Assembly (NCBI GenBank): GCA_037044905.1
Contig: JBAOKB010000065.1
Span: forward strand, 1-51,996
Direction of reading: 5' to 3'
DNA: 51,996 nucleotides
Source of the DNA: Hortaea werneckii
Lineage: Eukaryota; Ascomycota; Dothideomycetes; Mycosphaerellales; Teratosphaeriaceae
The position numbers and the translations under genes were made by a program. Every line of letters starts with the position of its first letter. The stretch's first letter is position 1. Below the pieces are notes generated by a model. That model saw only the letters and a list, made by a program, of their open reading frames with translations, had not been told where the DNA came from and searched no databases. Positions 19,339-29,005 of this stretch are shown here, piece after piece.

Positions 19339-21731
19339 ATGGCTGGCAGGCGTCTCATTGACGCAGCCAAGCTCTTCGGTGCAAGTGGCAATGTAGCGAA
19401 GCAACATCTTGCGGTGCGTCGGCAGCAATGGGATGTTTATTCGAGGACGTCGACGCTCGCCAAAGCGGTCAAAAACCAAACCGACAGGGTCACTGTGACC
19501 GCAGCCGCAGCTATAGAGTTGGCAAAGAGATTCAACGAGACAGGACCATCATGGCAGCAGCAGCAGCAGCAGCAGAGACGTGCAGAGACCGAGGAGCCTC
19601 CAAGGCCATCGGCGGGTGAAAATGTCACGAGATCCAAATACGACACAGCTTATGGCCCGGAAACAGGACCCAACGAAGCAGGATCGTCCCATTACAAGCG
19701 TGAGCTACAGCGGCGCGCCGAATCTCAGATTCCATCGCAGACGGCCGACGCTCAGCCCACCACCGAGAGGGTAGGCGGAGAGGACACTTTCAACGAGAGA
19801 CCGGAGTCTGCTTCACCCGGATTATCTTCTCTTCCACGTTCTAAGCTTCCCAAGCATGTGGACGAGCAGCCAGTGACGGGGCAGCCTGAGGAGCCTTTCC
19901 TGGAGCCCGAGGCTGGACAGAGACCAGATCCGCAAAACGTGCCCCAAGATGTAAATGTAGACGTCTTCTCAAGTCCGCGCATCTCTCGTATGCTTGGCCA
20001 GTCTGGCCAGGGGATGAAGAACCCATATGCCGGAAAACGAAAAGCTGCTGCTCAACCGCTCCCTGAGATGGTCGCGGCTCAGGAACGATGGCAAAAAGAG
20101 CGCGCAACCGCGGAACCGCAAGAGTCTCAGACTTCAAGTGGTGATGCTGAGACTCAAAACATTGCCGCTGCTATTGCCAAAGAGGCTCAGGTATGAGATG
20201 GTGCGATGAATATTCCTACGCTGAGGCGCTGACAGCCCGGATCTAGGAATCAGCACCGTCTGAGGACGTATCGGGCAAATCCTCAGATGTTCCATACGAG
20301 ATGCGTGAATCACGTGTTCCATCCTCTCGATTTGGCCGCTTGTGGCAGTACAGTGGTCTGGCCACCAGCATGGCGTTTGGTGCCGTTGGTGAGAGTTTCC
20401 GCCGACTCGGCGGCGCTGCTACCTCTGGCAGTTTGATGCTCAGCGAGGGTAACATGAACAGGCTCGTCGCTAAACTCAGTCGCATGCGTGGTGCTGCTCT
20501 CAAACTGGGCCAGATGATCAGCTTCCAAGGTAGGTGGCATTCCGCTTTAGATCTTTGAGCCTTTGCAAATGCGTATACCCCTTTCACAGGCGCTCGCGGC
20601 TAACGCAAAACAGATTCAAAAGTACTGCCGCCTGCAATCAACACTGTACTTCAGCGTGTGCAAGATAGCGCGGACTACATGCCACCTTCGCAGCGCAATC
20701 AGGTGCTCGTTCAAAACCTGGGAGAGAACTGGCGAGATCTCTTTTCTCATTTTGAAGAGAAACCATTCGCAGCAGCTTCTATTGGTCAAGTGCACAAAGG
20801 CACTTTAGCTTCCAACGGCAAAGCTGTGGCTGTCAAGGTGCAATATCCAGGCGTACGGAACAGCATTGATTCTGATCTCAACAATCTTTCCTTACTTTTA
20901 ACAGCCAGTCGACTATTGCCAAAGGGTCTCTTTTTAGACAAGACTATTGCCAACGCTCGCGAGGAGCTGGGTTGGGAATGTGACTACGAGCGCGAAGCTA
21001 ACGCATGCCTTCGCTTCCACGAGCTGCTTGGTGATGAAGGCGATGTCTTCGCCGTACCTGAAGTGTACACCGAAGCTTGCGGCCCTGGCGTTCTAACCGC
21101 AGAGTTCATGACGGGGACTGCGGTAACCAAGATCAAGGACCTCACCCAACACGATCGCGACTGGGTCGGCACTCAGATCTTGAGGCTCTGTCTGAGAGAG
21201 CTGATGGAGTGGCGTTTCATGCAGACCGACCCCAACTGGACCAACTTCCTCTACAACCGCGAGACGCAAAAGTTGGAACTACTCGACTTCGGCGCCAGCA
21301 GGGAATACCCTGACAAGTTCGTCGAACCGTACGTCTCGCTCCTCATCGCGGCCTCGAGAGGTGACAGGGACTCCTGCCGCGATCTTTCCATCCAGCTGGG
21401 TTACCTGACCGGCCACGAAAGCAAGGCCATGCTCCAAGCGCATGTCGACTCTATCATGACTCTCGCCGAGCCTTTCGTGGGCACAGCACCGGAAGTCTAC
21501 GACTTCGAGAACCAGACGATCACCGATCGGGTGCGGGCGAACATCGGGCTCATGCTGAATGAGAGGTTGGCGCCACCGCCGGAGGAGACGTATAGTCTGC
21601 ATCGGAAATTAAGCGGTGCTTTCTTGCTTTGTGCGAGACTCAAGAGTAAAGTGCACGCAAGGGAGATGTTTGCCAATGCCGTGCGAGTGTGGGAGGGAAG
21701 GGCGCAGAAGATTGATAAGCCGTCTTCATAG
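19339..21731 (+). CDS. COQ8: Coenzyme Q biosynthesis atypical kinase/ATPase COQ8 (ABC1/ADCK)
   Basis: UbiB-family protein of the mitochondrial inner membrane that supports assembly and function of the CoQ complex. Exons: 19339-20190, 20247-20529, 20614-21731; introns 56 and 84 bp; 750 aa. Residues 1-280 are a poorly conserved extension with a polyQ run near 19554-19576 and a basic N-terminus that could be a mitochondrial signal. UbiB hallmarks follow: the KxGQ motif KLGQ at 370-373, the Ala-rich loop AAASIGQVH at 431-439 replacing a Gly-rich loop, VAVKVQYPGV with Lys453, ELGWECDYEREA, VLTAEFM, QTDPNWTNFLYN, and the DFG motif D603-F-G in LLDFGASREYP. Complete catalytic set. Transcribed away from PEX3. 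Confidence 0.95.
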
Positions 21732-21982
21732 AAAGATCTCTGAAGTCGCTTGTAGGATATTTGTAGTATAGCCAACCAGCTCATAGATTGCCTCGTTGGC
21801 AAATTGCCAAACATCTTCACGTTACATTCGTCTGTGCCAGAGGTCTTTGTCAAGGCATCACCAAACTGGAAGATCTCAACGCCTCGGCTTTTTCTAAGCC
21901 ACTTGATATTGGAATTTTCACTAATCATTCCATACTGGCATATTGACCATGAAGTCTTCAACATAAAACATAGCTACATGAA

Positions 21983-24900
21983 TCATCCGCCTTCCCTCCT
22001 CAAAAAGATCTCCAAGCAACCCCTCCTCCTTCGATCCTGAATCCCTCTCGCCTTCTCCCCACCACCACCAGCAACAGGCGCTCGAATGACAGCATCAGCA
22101 AAACACCTCGCCATCGCGCCCTCCGTCTGCTCCACGACCGGCGCAGCCGGCACACGTCCAAACGTCGCCACCCTCCTAAAAGCGCTTGTCCCCTTCCGCG
22201 GACTCGTCGGTGGCGACGAAACCCGCGACTCTAGAGAGGTGCGCTCGTTATACGACGCTTCCGCGACCTCGGCCGTGATCCGCTGGACCATGGACGTGAT
22301 CAGGATGAAGCTGATATTGTGGCTTGGCTCCTGAGCCAGGATCTCCTGGATCCCGCTTTTCTTCTCCTCCAGCGGGGCGGGGGTTTTGGTTATCGACTCG
22401 GCTTTCTCGTAGGCGGCCAGGTAGCTTTCGACTTGCTGCCAGAGCGGCGCGGTGATGATGCCATCGGGCATGTTGCGTAGGAACAGGATGAGTAAGGCGG
22501 CGAGCACGTAGAGTCTTTGGATCCGGGGCATGTCTTGCGGTAAGCTGGCTTCTAAGGGTTCGTCGGTATCGAGGGCGTTGAGGGCTTCGCTCAGGGCGTC
22601 TTGCCACGAGGTCGTTGTCCTCTCTTTCCAGCATTCTTCCTGGAACGGCCAAGCTGGAGACTCCGCCCACGGCGGCATGGCATTAATGGCATCAGCAGTG
22701 TCGACGGCGTCAATAGATACAGGCGCACTCGTATGCGTCATGTCCCATTCCGCGACAACCCGGGCGGTCAACCCTTCAATCACCTCAGTCAGCCTGAACA
22801 GCTCGCGGGGCGCAGAGAAACGTACCGGCTCCTCATTGCCTCTCTTTCGCCCGGGCGCGGTCGGAGAGGAGGGGAGGCTACCGCCATAGGAAGATGAACT
22901 GGGGCTTGTGCTGTCTTTCGTCGAGCTACTGCTACTTGCTGCGCCTCCTCCTTTGCCTTTACTACTGTCCGGTCGCTGACGTTGCAGACGCCTTATACCG
23001 CCCTCGGGTATGCGCGTAAGCTTGTCGATAGAGTGGCCGAGGGAAGTGTCGAGCCAGTGTCCGCGGATGGGTATAAAGTGATCACGACCTCCTTCGACGC
23101 GGAGAACGAGGATATCGTCAAGCAGGAGCAGACCCTCGTTGAGTTCATGCGCAACAGCTACATCCAGGATCCTGAGCTCTAGCTCAACGTGTGCGGTTTC
23201 TCCCGGGTCTAATCTGATGCCTCCTGCAGTCTTGCTCGAAGATTGTACCGATGAACCGTTGATGCTAAGATGAATCCACTTAGGAGCCACGCCAGCTGCT
23301 TGGACACCATGAATGGCTACAGGGCGTTCGATGAAAGTCCACCTGGCTGGTACACGACCAGTATTGGCGATTGTCAACGAGCGGTGCTTCGCCTGGCCCC
23401 ACCGAACATCTCCAAGCCAGACACCCTCAAAACTTGCAGGGTCAGCATCAGACCTTTGCCGCTTCTCCTCGTCTTGATGTCTGTGTTTGTCAACGACGAC
23501 AGTAACGTTCGGCCGCGTCTCATTCTCGGTCTTATCAAGCTCCTTCGCGACTTCGGAGTGAACCTTGGCTTTCAAATCCGGCACAACAGCAGCATACGTG
23601 AGTGTGAAAACGGCATCGAGTGGCTTGTGATCAGAGGACAGTACACGTTGGTGCGCTGCGTAATACTCCAGCTTCAGCTCATCTTCGAAGCCTTTCTTAG
23701 TCACCACAACACCATCCTCTCCAGCCTCATCGCCATCCTCGTTCTCATCATACTCGTCGTAATCTCCGCTGTCTGTCGCTGGGCCGGGCCCACCATCGGC
23801 TTCCGGGTCATAGTCATAGAGTATTTCCTCGTCGTTCCCGGCCTGATCTGTTCCATTCGCACGCATTTCCTCGTCCTTTTTCTTCGCTGCCTCTTCCTCT
23901 ACGGTCTTCGCTTCGTACGCGAGCCTGTCCCGGCGAGTGCGATAGAGAATGCGGTCACACCATGAAGGCGCCCTTTTCTTCTCGGACGAGTCAAAGACAC
24001 CAACAGTGCCAGCGTCGTACTTGTAGGTTGGCAAGAACGTGATGGGGCCCTCACACCAACCATCGTGGAATGCTTTGCGTCGTGCCATCTGCTGGTGAAG
24101 TTCGTCGTGTGGGAGCAGAGAGGAAAGGGTAGTCTGAAGTGAAGTGGGGTCTTCAGATGCTGGTAAATCATCGACATGCGATGCAGCAGGAGCGTCAAAA
24201 GATCGCGTGGTATCTGTGCTGGCCCGAGATCGAGAGGCCGAGTGTGCGTTTGGCGAAGGCGGGGTGCTATTTGAAGGCGAGGCGTGGTTGCTCTGGAGGG
24301 TTTCGACCCGTTTCTTCACGACATCTGGTGAGTCGTCCAGCTCACTTTGGATCTTTCGGGCAGATTGCTGACTGATGTCGTATTCGTTCCGTGTATGCAA
24401 CATAAGCAGCCTCCGAACGTCATCTCCTGGGATACCTTCGAGCCGATAGTTGAGATCGCCGCACCAGAACGCAAAGTCTTCATCTCCTATCTGCTCACCC
24501 TCGCTCTGCTTGAGGTCCATCGCGTCTTGGATGGGCTCAAAGCGTGTGCGGCTTGTGATTTGCGAAGCATCCCAGTTTCGGCGTTCTAGCGCAGCCTTGT
24601 CCGAACCGGCGGATAGATGACTGTTGATGAAGACCAGGCGCGTGGTATCACCGAGAACTATTCGAGCAGTCACAGCGCCTTTATTTCCCATATAGCCAGC
24701 TATGCCGGTACCAACCGATGTCGTCGAAACGGATTTGACGTCGTTCTTCACGTCTGCGCTCGCGTAGACCAGCAACAGCATGCCAATCAACTGTTGCTCT
24801 GCTACGAGAGAATATCCATCCGGCAATGCCTCTCCAATGGCTTGCTTCCAGTTGTTGGCTACAGAGGGGTCCGTATACGGCCTCAGGGCTTCCGTGAACG

Positions 24901-25420
24901 AGTTCACATCAACCACTTCTTGCAACGCGAGCACGTACAATCCCACTTCTTCCCCGCCAGGCAAGCTACTTTGCTCGCCCTGAGGCACCGTAGATGCCTT
25001 GCGCTTGTACCTTGCCTCCTGAGCAGCTACATGTTCGGTCTCGTCCTCCCCACTGGCGTACTCTGCCGAGCTTGACTTGGTCTGCTGGCGGCTGTCGATG
25101 TTCAGCCCCGCGACGGATTCGGCAACGCCTTTGCCGCCGACGAACCAGGAGCCAATGTCTTTGATTGTACCTTTGTAGGATGCGGTGTTCCAAGTGCCTA
25201 CTTTGATTCGAATGCTCTTCGGTCTTACGTATTCCGCTCTTCTCGCATAGATGGCCTGCGATAATGAGACGTAATTGCTCGCTTGATTTTCGTCATCCTG
25301 CTTGTCGTCTTTTGAATCGGCCTGCTCTGGGAACGCGCCGGGTACATCGTCCATCAGGCTGCTCGCCGTACTGGTAGGTCGGGATCGCGTCCCCGGGATC
25401 TTGTATCCATTGGATGCCAT
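21983..25420 (-). CDS. Inositol polyphosphate 5-phosphatase, OCRL/INPP5B-like
   Basis: Removes the 5-phosphate from phosphoinositides such as PI(4,5)P2, probably at Golgi/endosomal membranes. Intronless, 1145 aa. Catalytic motifs: KVGTWNTAS near 74, LYVLALQEV 161-169, GYMGNKGAV 242-250, INSHLSAGSD 265-274, FWCGDLNYRL 318-327, TFLPTYKYD 461-469, APSWCDRILYR 484-494 and SSDHKPLDAVF 595-605. All key residues are present. Two insertions interrupt the domain: a Ser/Pro-rich one at about 350-445 and an acidic one at about 505-585. An ASH-type beta domain follows (about 660-800, with GVWLGDVRWG). The C-terminus resembles a RhoGAP-like fold (LFRLTEVIEGLTARVV, LYVLAALLILFLRNMPDGII). This 5-phosphatase/ASH/RhoGAP-like order is that of OCRL. 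The start follows a short non-coding leader. Confidence 0.9.
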   Translation of the reverse strand: MASNGYKIPGTRSRPTSTASSLMDDVPGAFPEQADSKDDKQDDENQASNYVSLSQAIYARRAEYVRPKSIRIKVGTWNTASYKGTIKDIGSWFVGGKGVAESVAGLNIDSRQQTKSSSAEYASGEDETEHVAAQEARYKRKASTVPQGEQSSLPGGEEVGLYVLALQEVVDVNSFTEALRPYTDPSVANNWKQAIGEALPDGYSLVAEQQLIGMLLLVYASADVKNDVKSVSTTSVGTGIAGYMGNKGAVTARIVLGDTTRLVFINSHLSAGSDKAALERRNWDASQITSRTRFEPIQDAMDLKQSEGEQIGDEDFAFWCGDLNYRLEGIPGDDVRRLLMLHTRNEYDISQQSARKIQSELDDSPDVVKKRVETLQSNHASPSNSTPPSPNAHSASRSRASTDTTRSFDAPAASHVDDLPASEDPTSLQTTLSSLLPHDELHQQMARRKAFHDGWCEGPITFLPTYKYDAGTVGVFDSSEKKRAPSWCDRILYRTRRDRLAYEAKTVEEEAAKKKDEEMRANGTDQAGNDEEILYDYDPEADGGPGPATDSGDYDEYDENEDGDEAGEDGVVVTKKGFEDELKLEYYAAHQRVLSSDHKPLDAVFTLTYAAVVPDLKAKVHSEVAKELDKTENETRPNVTVVVDKHRHQDEEKRQRSDADPASFEGVWLGDVRWGQAKHRSLTIANTGRVPARWTFIERPVAIHGVQAAGVAPKWIHLSINGSSVQSSSKTAGGIRLDPGETAHVELELRILDVAVAHELNEGLLLLDDILVLRVEGGRDHFIPIRGHWLDTSLGHSIDKLTRIPEGGIRRLQRQRPDSSKGKGGGAASSSSSTKDSTSPSSSSYGGSLPSSPTAPGRKRGNEEPVRFSAPRELFRLTEVIEGLTARVVAEWDMTHTSAPVSIDAVDTADAINAMPPWAESPAWPFQEECWKERTTTSWQDALSEALNALDTDEPLEASLPQDMPRIQRLYVLAALLILFLRNMPDGIITAPLWQQVESYLAAYEKAESITKTPAPLEEKKSGIQEILAQEPSHNISFILITSMVQRITAEVAEASYNERTSLESRVSSPPTSPRKGTSAFRRVATFGRVPAAPVVEQTEGAMARCFADAVIRAPVAGGGGEKARGIQDRRRRGCLEIFLRREGG

Positions 25421-25919
25421 CGCCTGCGGTCGAAGCGAGCGCGCCTCGAGCTAGGTATGGAGCTGATCACTGCTACGTCGGTGACAAGGCGATTAGCCCA
25501 CGCATCGTTGAAGTTGGACCGACAACCAGCGTATGCGACAGCACAGCCTCATCCCAAGTCTCAAAAGCCGTGGGTCGTTCGTCTGGGCATATCTCACCTC
25601 AGCAACGCAGCTTCCAACGGCAGGAAATGTGATTTGCGACCTGGATCTGATCGGCCTCGCTGGTTCCACACTGGCGGCGGCAGATCTACCTCTCCCGTCT
25701 CACCCGTCTCCACGCTGACGCCACGCGCCTGTGGCTTGAACCATGTGTCAAGCTAGAGCTTGCATGTGAACTGTGCAATGTTGCAATGATTATTCCGACC
25801 ATTGTCACGCTTGCGGGAAGGACAGTGAACAAACATCATCATAAGTGACCGACTGGTCCAACACTATTTCGAACGGACATATTGAGTACCCAGCCGCTTA
25901 ATTGAACAGACAGTCAATC
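25421..25919. promoter_or_regulatory. Divergent promoter region 5-phosphatase / DCP1
   Basis: 499 bp between divergent starts, with no gene or motif that I recognise. The last 18 bp before DCP1 are in frame with it but begin with TTG, so they are treated as leader. Confidence 0.45.
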
Positions 25920-26906
25920 ATGCCTCCCAAGCGAACCAAGGCGCGCCAGCAACAACCCATCATCCAGAGCGACTACGAAGACACCGATACCGCGCTCCCC
26001 CTCACCGACGTCGCCGCATCCTCCCTCGCACCCCCGCCCAAGCGCACCAACACCGAACTCAACCTCACAGTCCTCCGGCGATACTGTCCAGACATCGCCC
26101 ACATCATCGCGATCGCACCTTTCGCAGTCCTCTACACATTCTCCCCCGAGACCCAAGTGTGGGAGAAATGCGGGATCGAAGGCACATTGTTCATTACCCA
26201 GCTCTCGGGGAGAGGGAGATACACGGCGATCATCTTGAACCGGAAGTCGCTCGACAACTTTGTCACGGAGCTGGTCAGCGCGGATGATGTAGAGGTCACG
26301 GAGCAGTATGTCATTCTGCAGACTACGGCGGAGGATGGCAGGGTAGAGATTTATGGCCTGTGGATCTTTGACGATAGTAGCTCAGAAGGCGGTACGGGGT
26401 TGATGGAGGGGCAGAGTAGTCGGGAGGTAGTCGCGCAGACGATTGTGAGCTGTGCGATGCAATCGCAGATTGCAAGGGAGACGGGAGAGGAGTATGGGGA
26501 TGGGTATGTGGGCGAGGACGATGTGGTAGAGGAATATGCAGCGGGCAATGGAGAGCCTGATAGAGGCCAAGCTCAATTTTTTGGGATGGACGGTGCAGCT
26601 CAAGTACAAGGGCAAGTGCAGGAAGAACAAGCAGTGCAGCAACAAGCTGGCCAGCAGATTGATGTGATGTCGCTGTTCGGGAAGAGTGCTGCAGCAGCGC
26701 CATCGCAGACAGATGGATCACATCATCTTGCGCCACCACAGCCTCAGCCTCCAGACGTGCAGCAGGAGGTTGCCAGCGTACAGGATGTACCACCGGGTGT
26801 GGAGCGACAGCCAAGTATGTTCACGTCAACGGCCGATACGGATTTCTTCCGCACGTCAGCAAGCCCGGCAGCGATACAGTCGCAACAAATGGCACCTCCT
26901 CCTCCT

Positions 26907-26950
<44 letters not shown>

Positions 26951-27008
26951 GGCCCAACAGACGCAGCAGAATGCACTGCTTGACCTGTTCAAGAGCGCCG
27001 CGAAGTGA
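25920..27008 (+). CDS. DCP1: mRNA-decapping enzyme subunit Dcp1
   Basis: Activator subunit of the Dcp1-Dcp2 decapping complex in P-bodies. Intronless, 362 aa from the ATG at 25920; six in-frame codons upstream start at TTG and are not used. The EVH1 domain is residues 30-165: NLTVLRRYCPDIAHIIAIA, FAVLYTFSPETQVWEKCGIEGTLF and YGLWIFDD are the diagnostic strands. After about residue 190 the protein is Gln/Ala/Pro-rich and disordered. Two short hydrophobic motifs (QQIDVMSLFGKSAA and NALLDLFKSAAK) resemble short motifs that bind decapping partners; this is inferred. A perfect run of 14 CAG codons at 26907-26948 encodes polyGln just before the C-terminus. Confidence 0.92.
26907..26948 (+). repeat. 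(CAG)14 microsatellite in DCP1
   Basis: Fourteen uninterrupted CAG triplets encode 14 Gln in the disordered tail of Dcp1, flanked by CCT codons (Pro) and CCG. The pure codon run suggests replication slippage and likely length variation between strains. Confidence 0.95.
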
Positions 27009-27858
27009 GCTATAAGACTTTATCCACGCTCACGTGGGCTCCTCTAAACTGAGTAGCGCAACCACATTGCCAGTTTCAGCGAAAACAAGCTCGCCCTCGT
27101 TCGAGGCTCTGGGCTGTGTGGAGAATCAGTACTCCGACCCTGCAATACTCGCGATGACCGCGAGACAGACCTTCCAAAGCTACAAGTATGAAGAGCAGCA
27201 AGCGATAGCCTGTTCCATGGCACGTCGCGACAGCGCGGCACGGAGAGAGCCTACCTACTGTCTTAGATTGCAGGTTTATGTAGAGAGCGGAAGATTGTGC
27301 AGATAAATCAATCCGCCAGCAAACCCACACGGGATTTTACCACTACTGCTGCTTCCTCAAGCGTTGCCAGCCTGCAGTGTCCTTCCAAAGTTGGCCGCCC
27401 TGATTGTGTTTGTGCTTGCCCATAGATTCTCCTGGGCATCCTTTGTAAGATCGTCCTTTTCACGGGCCACCGCTGCGGTTGTCGTTGAAGGGTGGTCAAA
27501 TAGAGGTTAGCTGCTTTAAATGTGGGTAGGGTCAAATGGGCTTTGGGGAGGTCTTACTGCACGTTGGTTGATAGGTCAGGGCCTGCCATTTGCAGTCGGC
27601 CCTTTTGACTGTGACATACCTCATTCTATGATTTAGGTGCATGCTAGGTATTGCGCCCTGCCAAACGTACCGTGACAGCCGGTTGTTCCGGAGGAAGAGT
27701 GCGTGAGGGCGGCGAAAAGGACGAAGCAAACATGGTGAAAAGCCTCTCGGCTTCTTTCCAAATACTTTCCAAAATTGTTTCTTTCGAGCAGTTCTTTACA
27801 TCAACGTGCTAGCTACACCGCCGACATCCCCAAACAGTACACGACCGCAGCAAATCCG
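27009..27858. other. Convergent DCP1 / PHO88 3' region
   Basis: 850 bp between two stop codons. Only short overlapping open frames on both strands, none with recognisable features. Longer than most convergent spacers in this window. Confidence 0.45.
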
Positions 27859-28565
27859 TTACTCCTCCTTAGCACCGCCACGGCCAGCCTTCTCCGCCGC
27901 CTCGATGCTCTTCTTGTCCGTCTTGATCTCGCCCTGGCCCTGGCCCTGCATCATACCGGCGAACCCGGCGTTGGCCTTCCACGGTCTCTTCAGGTCGCCG
28001 CTGGCAGGCTGGCCGAGAATGTGCACCTTGACGAGGTTCTGCTCGAAGGCGCCCTTGAGCGGGATGATGGACTGGATGAGCAGCGGGTTGGTGTAGTGGA
28101 AGTACAGGTGCATGACGCACATCATGCCGACGCCCATGAGCTGGGCCTTGAACAGGCCGCGCAGCTGCTGCTGGTCGTAGGAGTGGATCGTGGTCGTCAC
28201 GGCTTTGGGCTCCTCGGTGCTGCCCATGGGCGCTGGCTCGACGTACTTGAGGACGGTCATGTCTACAGAATAGGCGTTAGCGGACTTCATCTCTGCAAAC
28301 CTAGGAATGCACTGTCTCGTAGCTTACCCTTCTTCTTGTCAATCTGCATCTTGACGTAGATGTAGACACCAGCGATGATCAAGTTGCTGACAATGTACAG
28401 GGCGCGCACGCCATTGAGCACGTTCGGGTCATCGAAGGGGATCTTCTTGCTGGCCTGCATCATCACCAGGATGATGATCAGGTTGGTGCTGTACGCGACA
28501 TCTCATTAGTATTCTACGTTGTGCCAGGCCTTTTCTTGCGGATGCGCTTACATTTGGGGATTCAT
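27859..28565 (-). CDS. SND3: ER membrane protein Pho88/Snd3 (SRP-independent targeting)
   Basis: Component of the SND route that targets proteins to the ER; also historically linked to phosphate transport. Exons on the minus strand: 28565-28552 (14 nt), 28488-28328, 28262-27859; introns 63 and 65 bp; 192 aa. The first exon encodes only MNPQ plus two bases of Ile. The protein then reads TNLIIILVMMQASKKIPFDD, NGVRALYIVSNLIIAGVYIY (a TM segment), DKKKDMTVLKYVEPAPMG, QLRGLFKAQLMGVGMMCVMH, LYFHYTNPLLIQSIIPLKGA and ILGQPASGDLKRPWKAN, all characteristic of Pho88. The C-tail is basic and Gly/Gln-rich. Alternative starts inside exon 2 would cut the first TM segment, so the 14-nt exon is preferred. Confidence 0.93.
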
Positions 28566-29005
28566 GTTGACGGTATCCTTGGATTATCTCTAACGGAAAA
28601 TCCCAGATATCTCTGTGGAGGTGGGAAAGAGGGAAGAGTGGAGCGTGGACTCGGAATGGTAGAGAGCGCCAGCAAAATGTTGTCCCGCGGATACCTGGCT
28701 TCAAGTTCTTGGTGGGACCGTCGAGTGGAAGTAGCCTGAATGGGAAGGCGGCGGATCCTTCCGCCTGCACCGGACATAGCGGGTTTGCCAGAGGCGTCGC
28801 CAGATGGGCTTGACGCATCGAGGTCCCCTCCAGTCTTGAATATCATCGCCACCTTTGATGTAGCTTAACGTGCGGTGTCAGTTCAACAAAAACATCCGCC
28901 TACGCACCCGATCCATTGCCCATTGTATGCAATGATAACGGTGGCCTGAGTCAGGTTGCAAAGATACCTGGAATCCAGTCAAGGTCTCTCCAGAACACAG
29001 CGATC
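28566..29005. promoter_or_regulatory. Divergent promoter region SND3 / F-box gene
   Basis: 440 bp between divergent start codons. I see no motif that I would name and no gene. Confidence 0.45.

Noticed and set aside
28916..29005. 30-codon N-terminal extension of the F-box gene
   Set aside because: The frame begins with TTG and the sequence is not F-box-like. The first ATG is at 29006.
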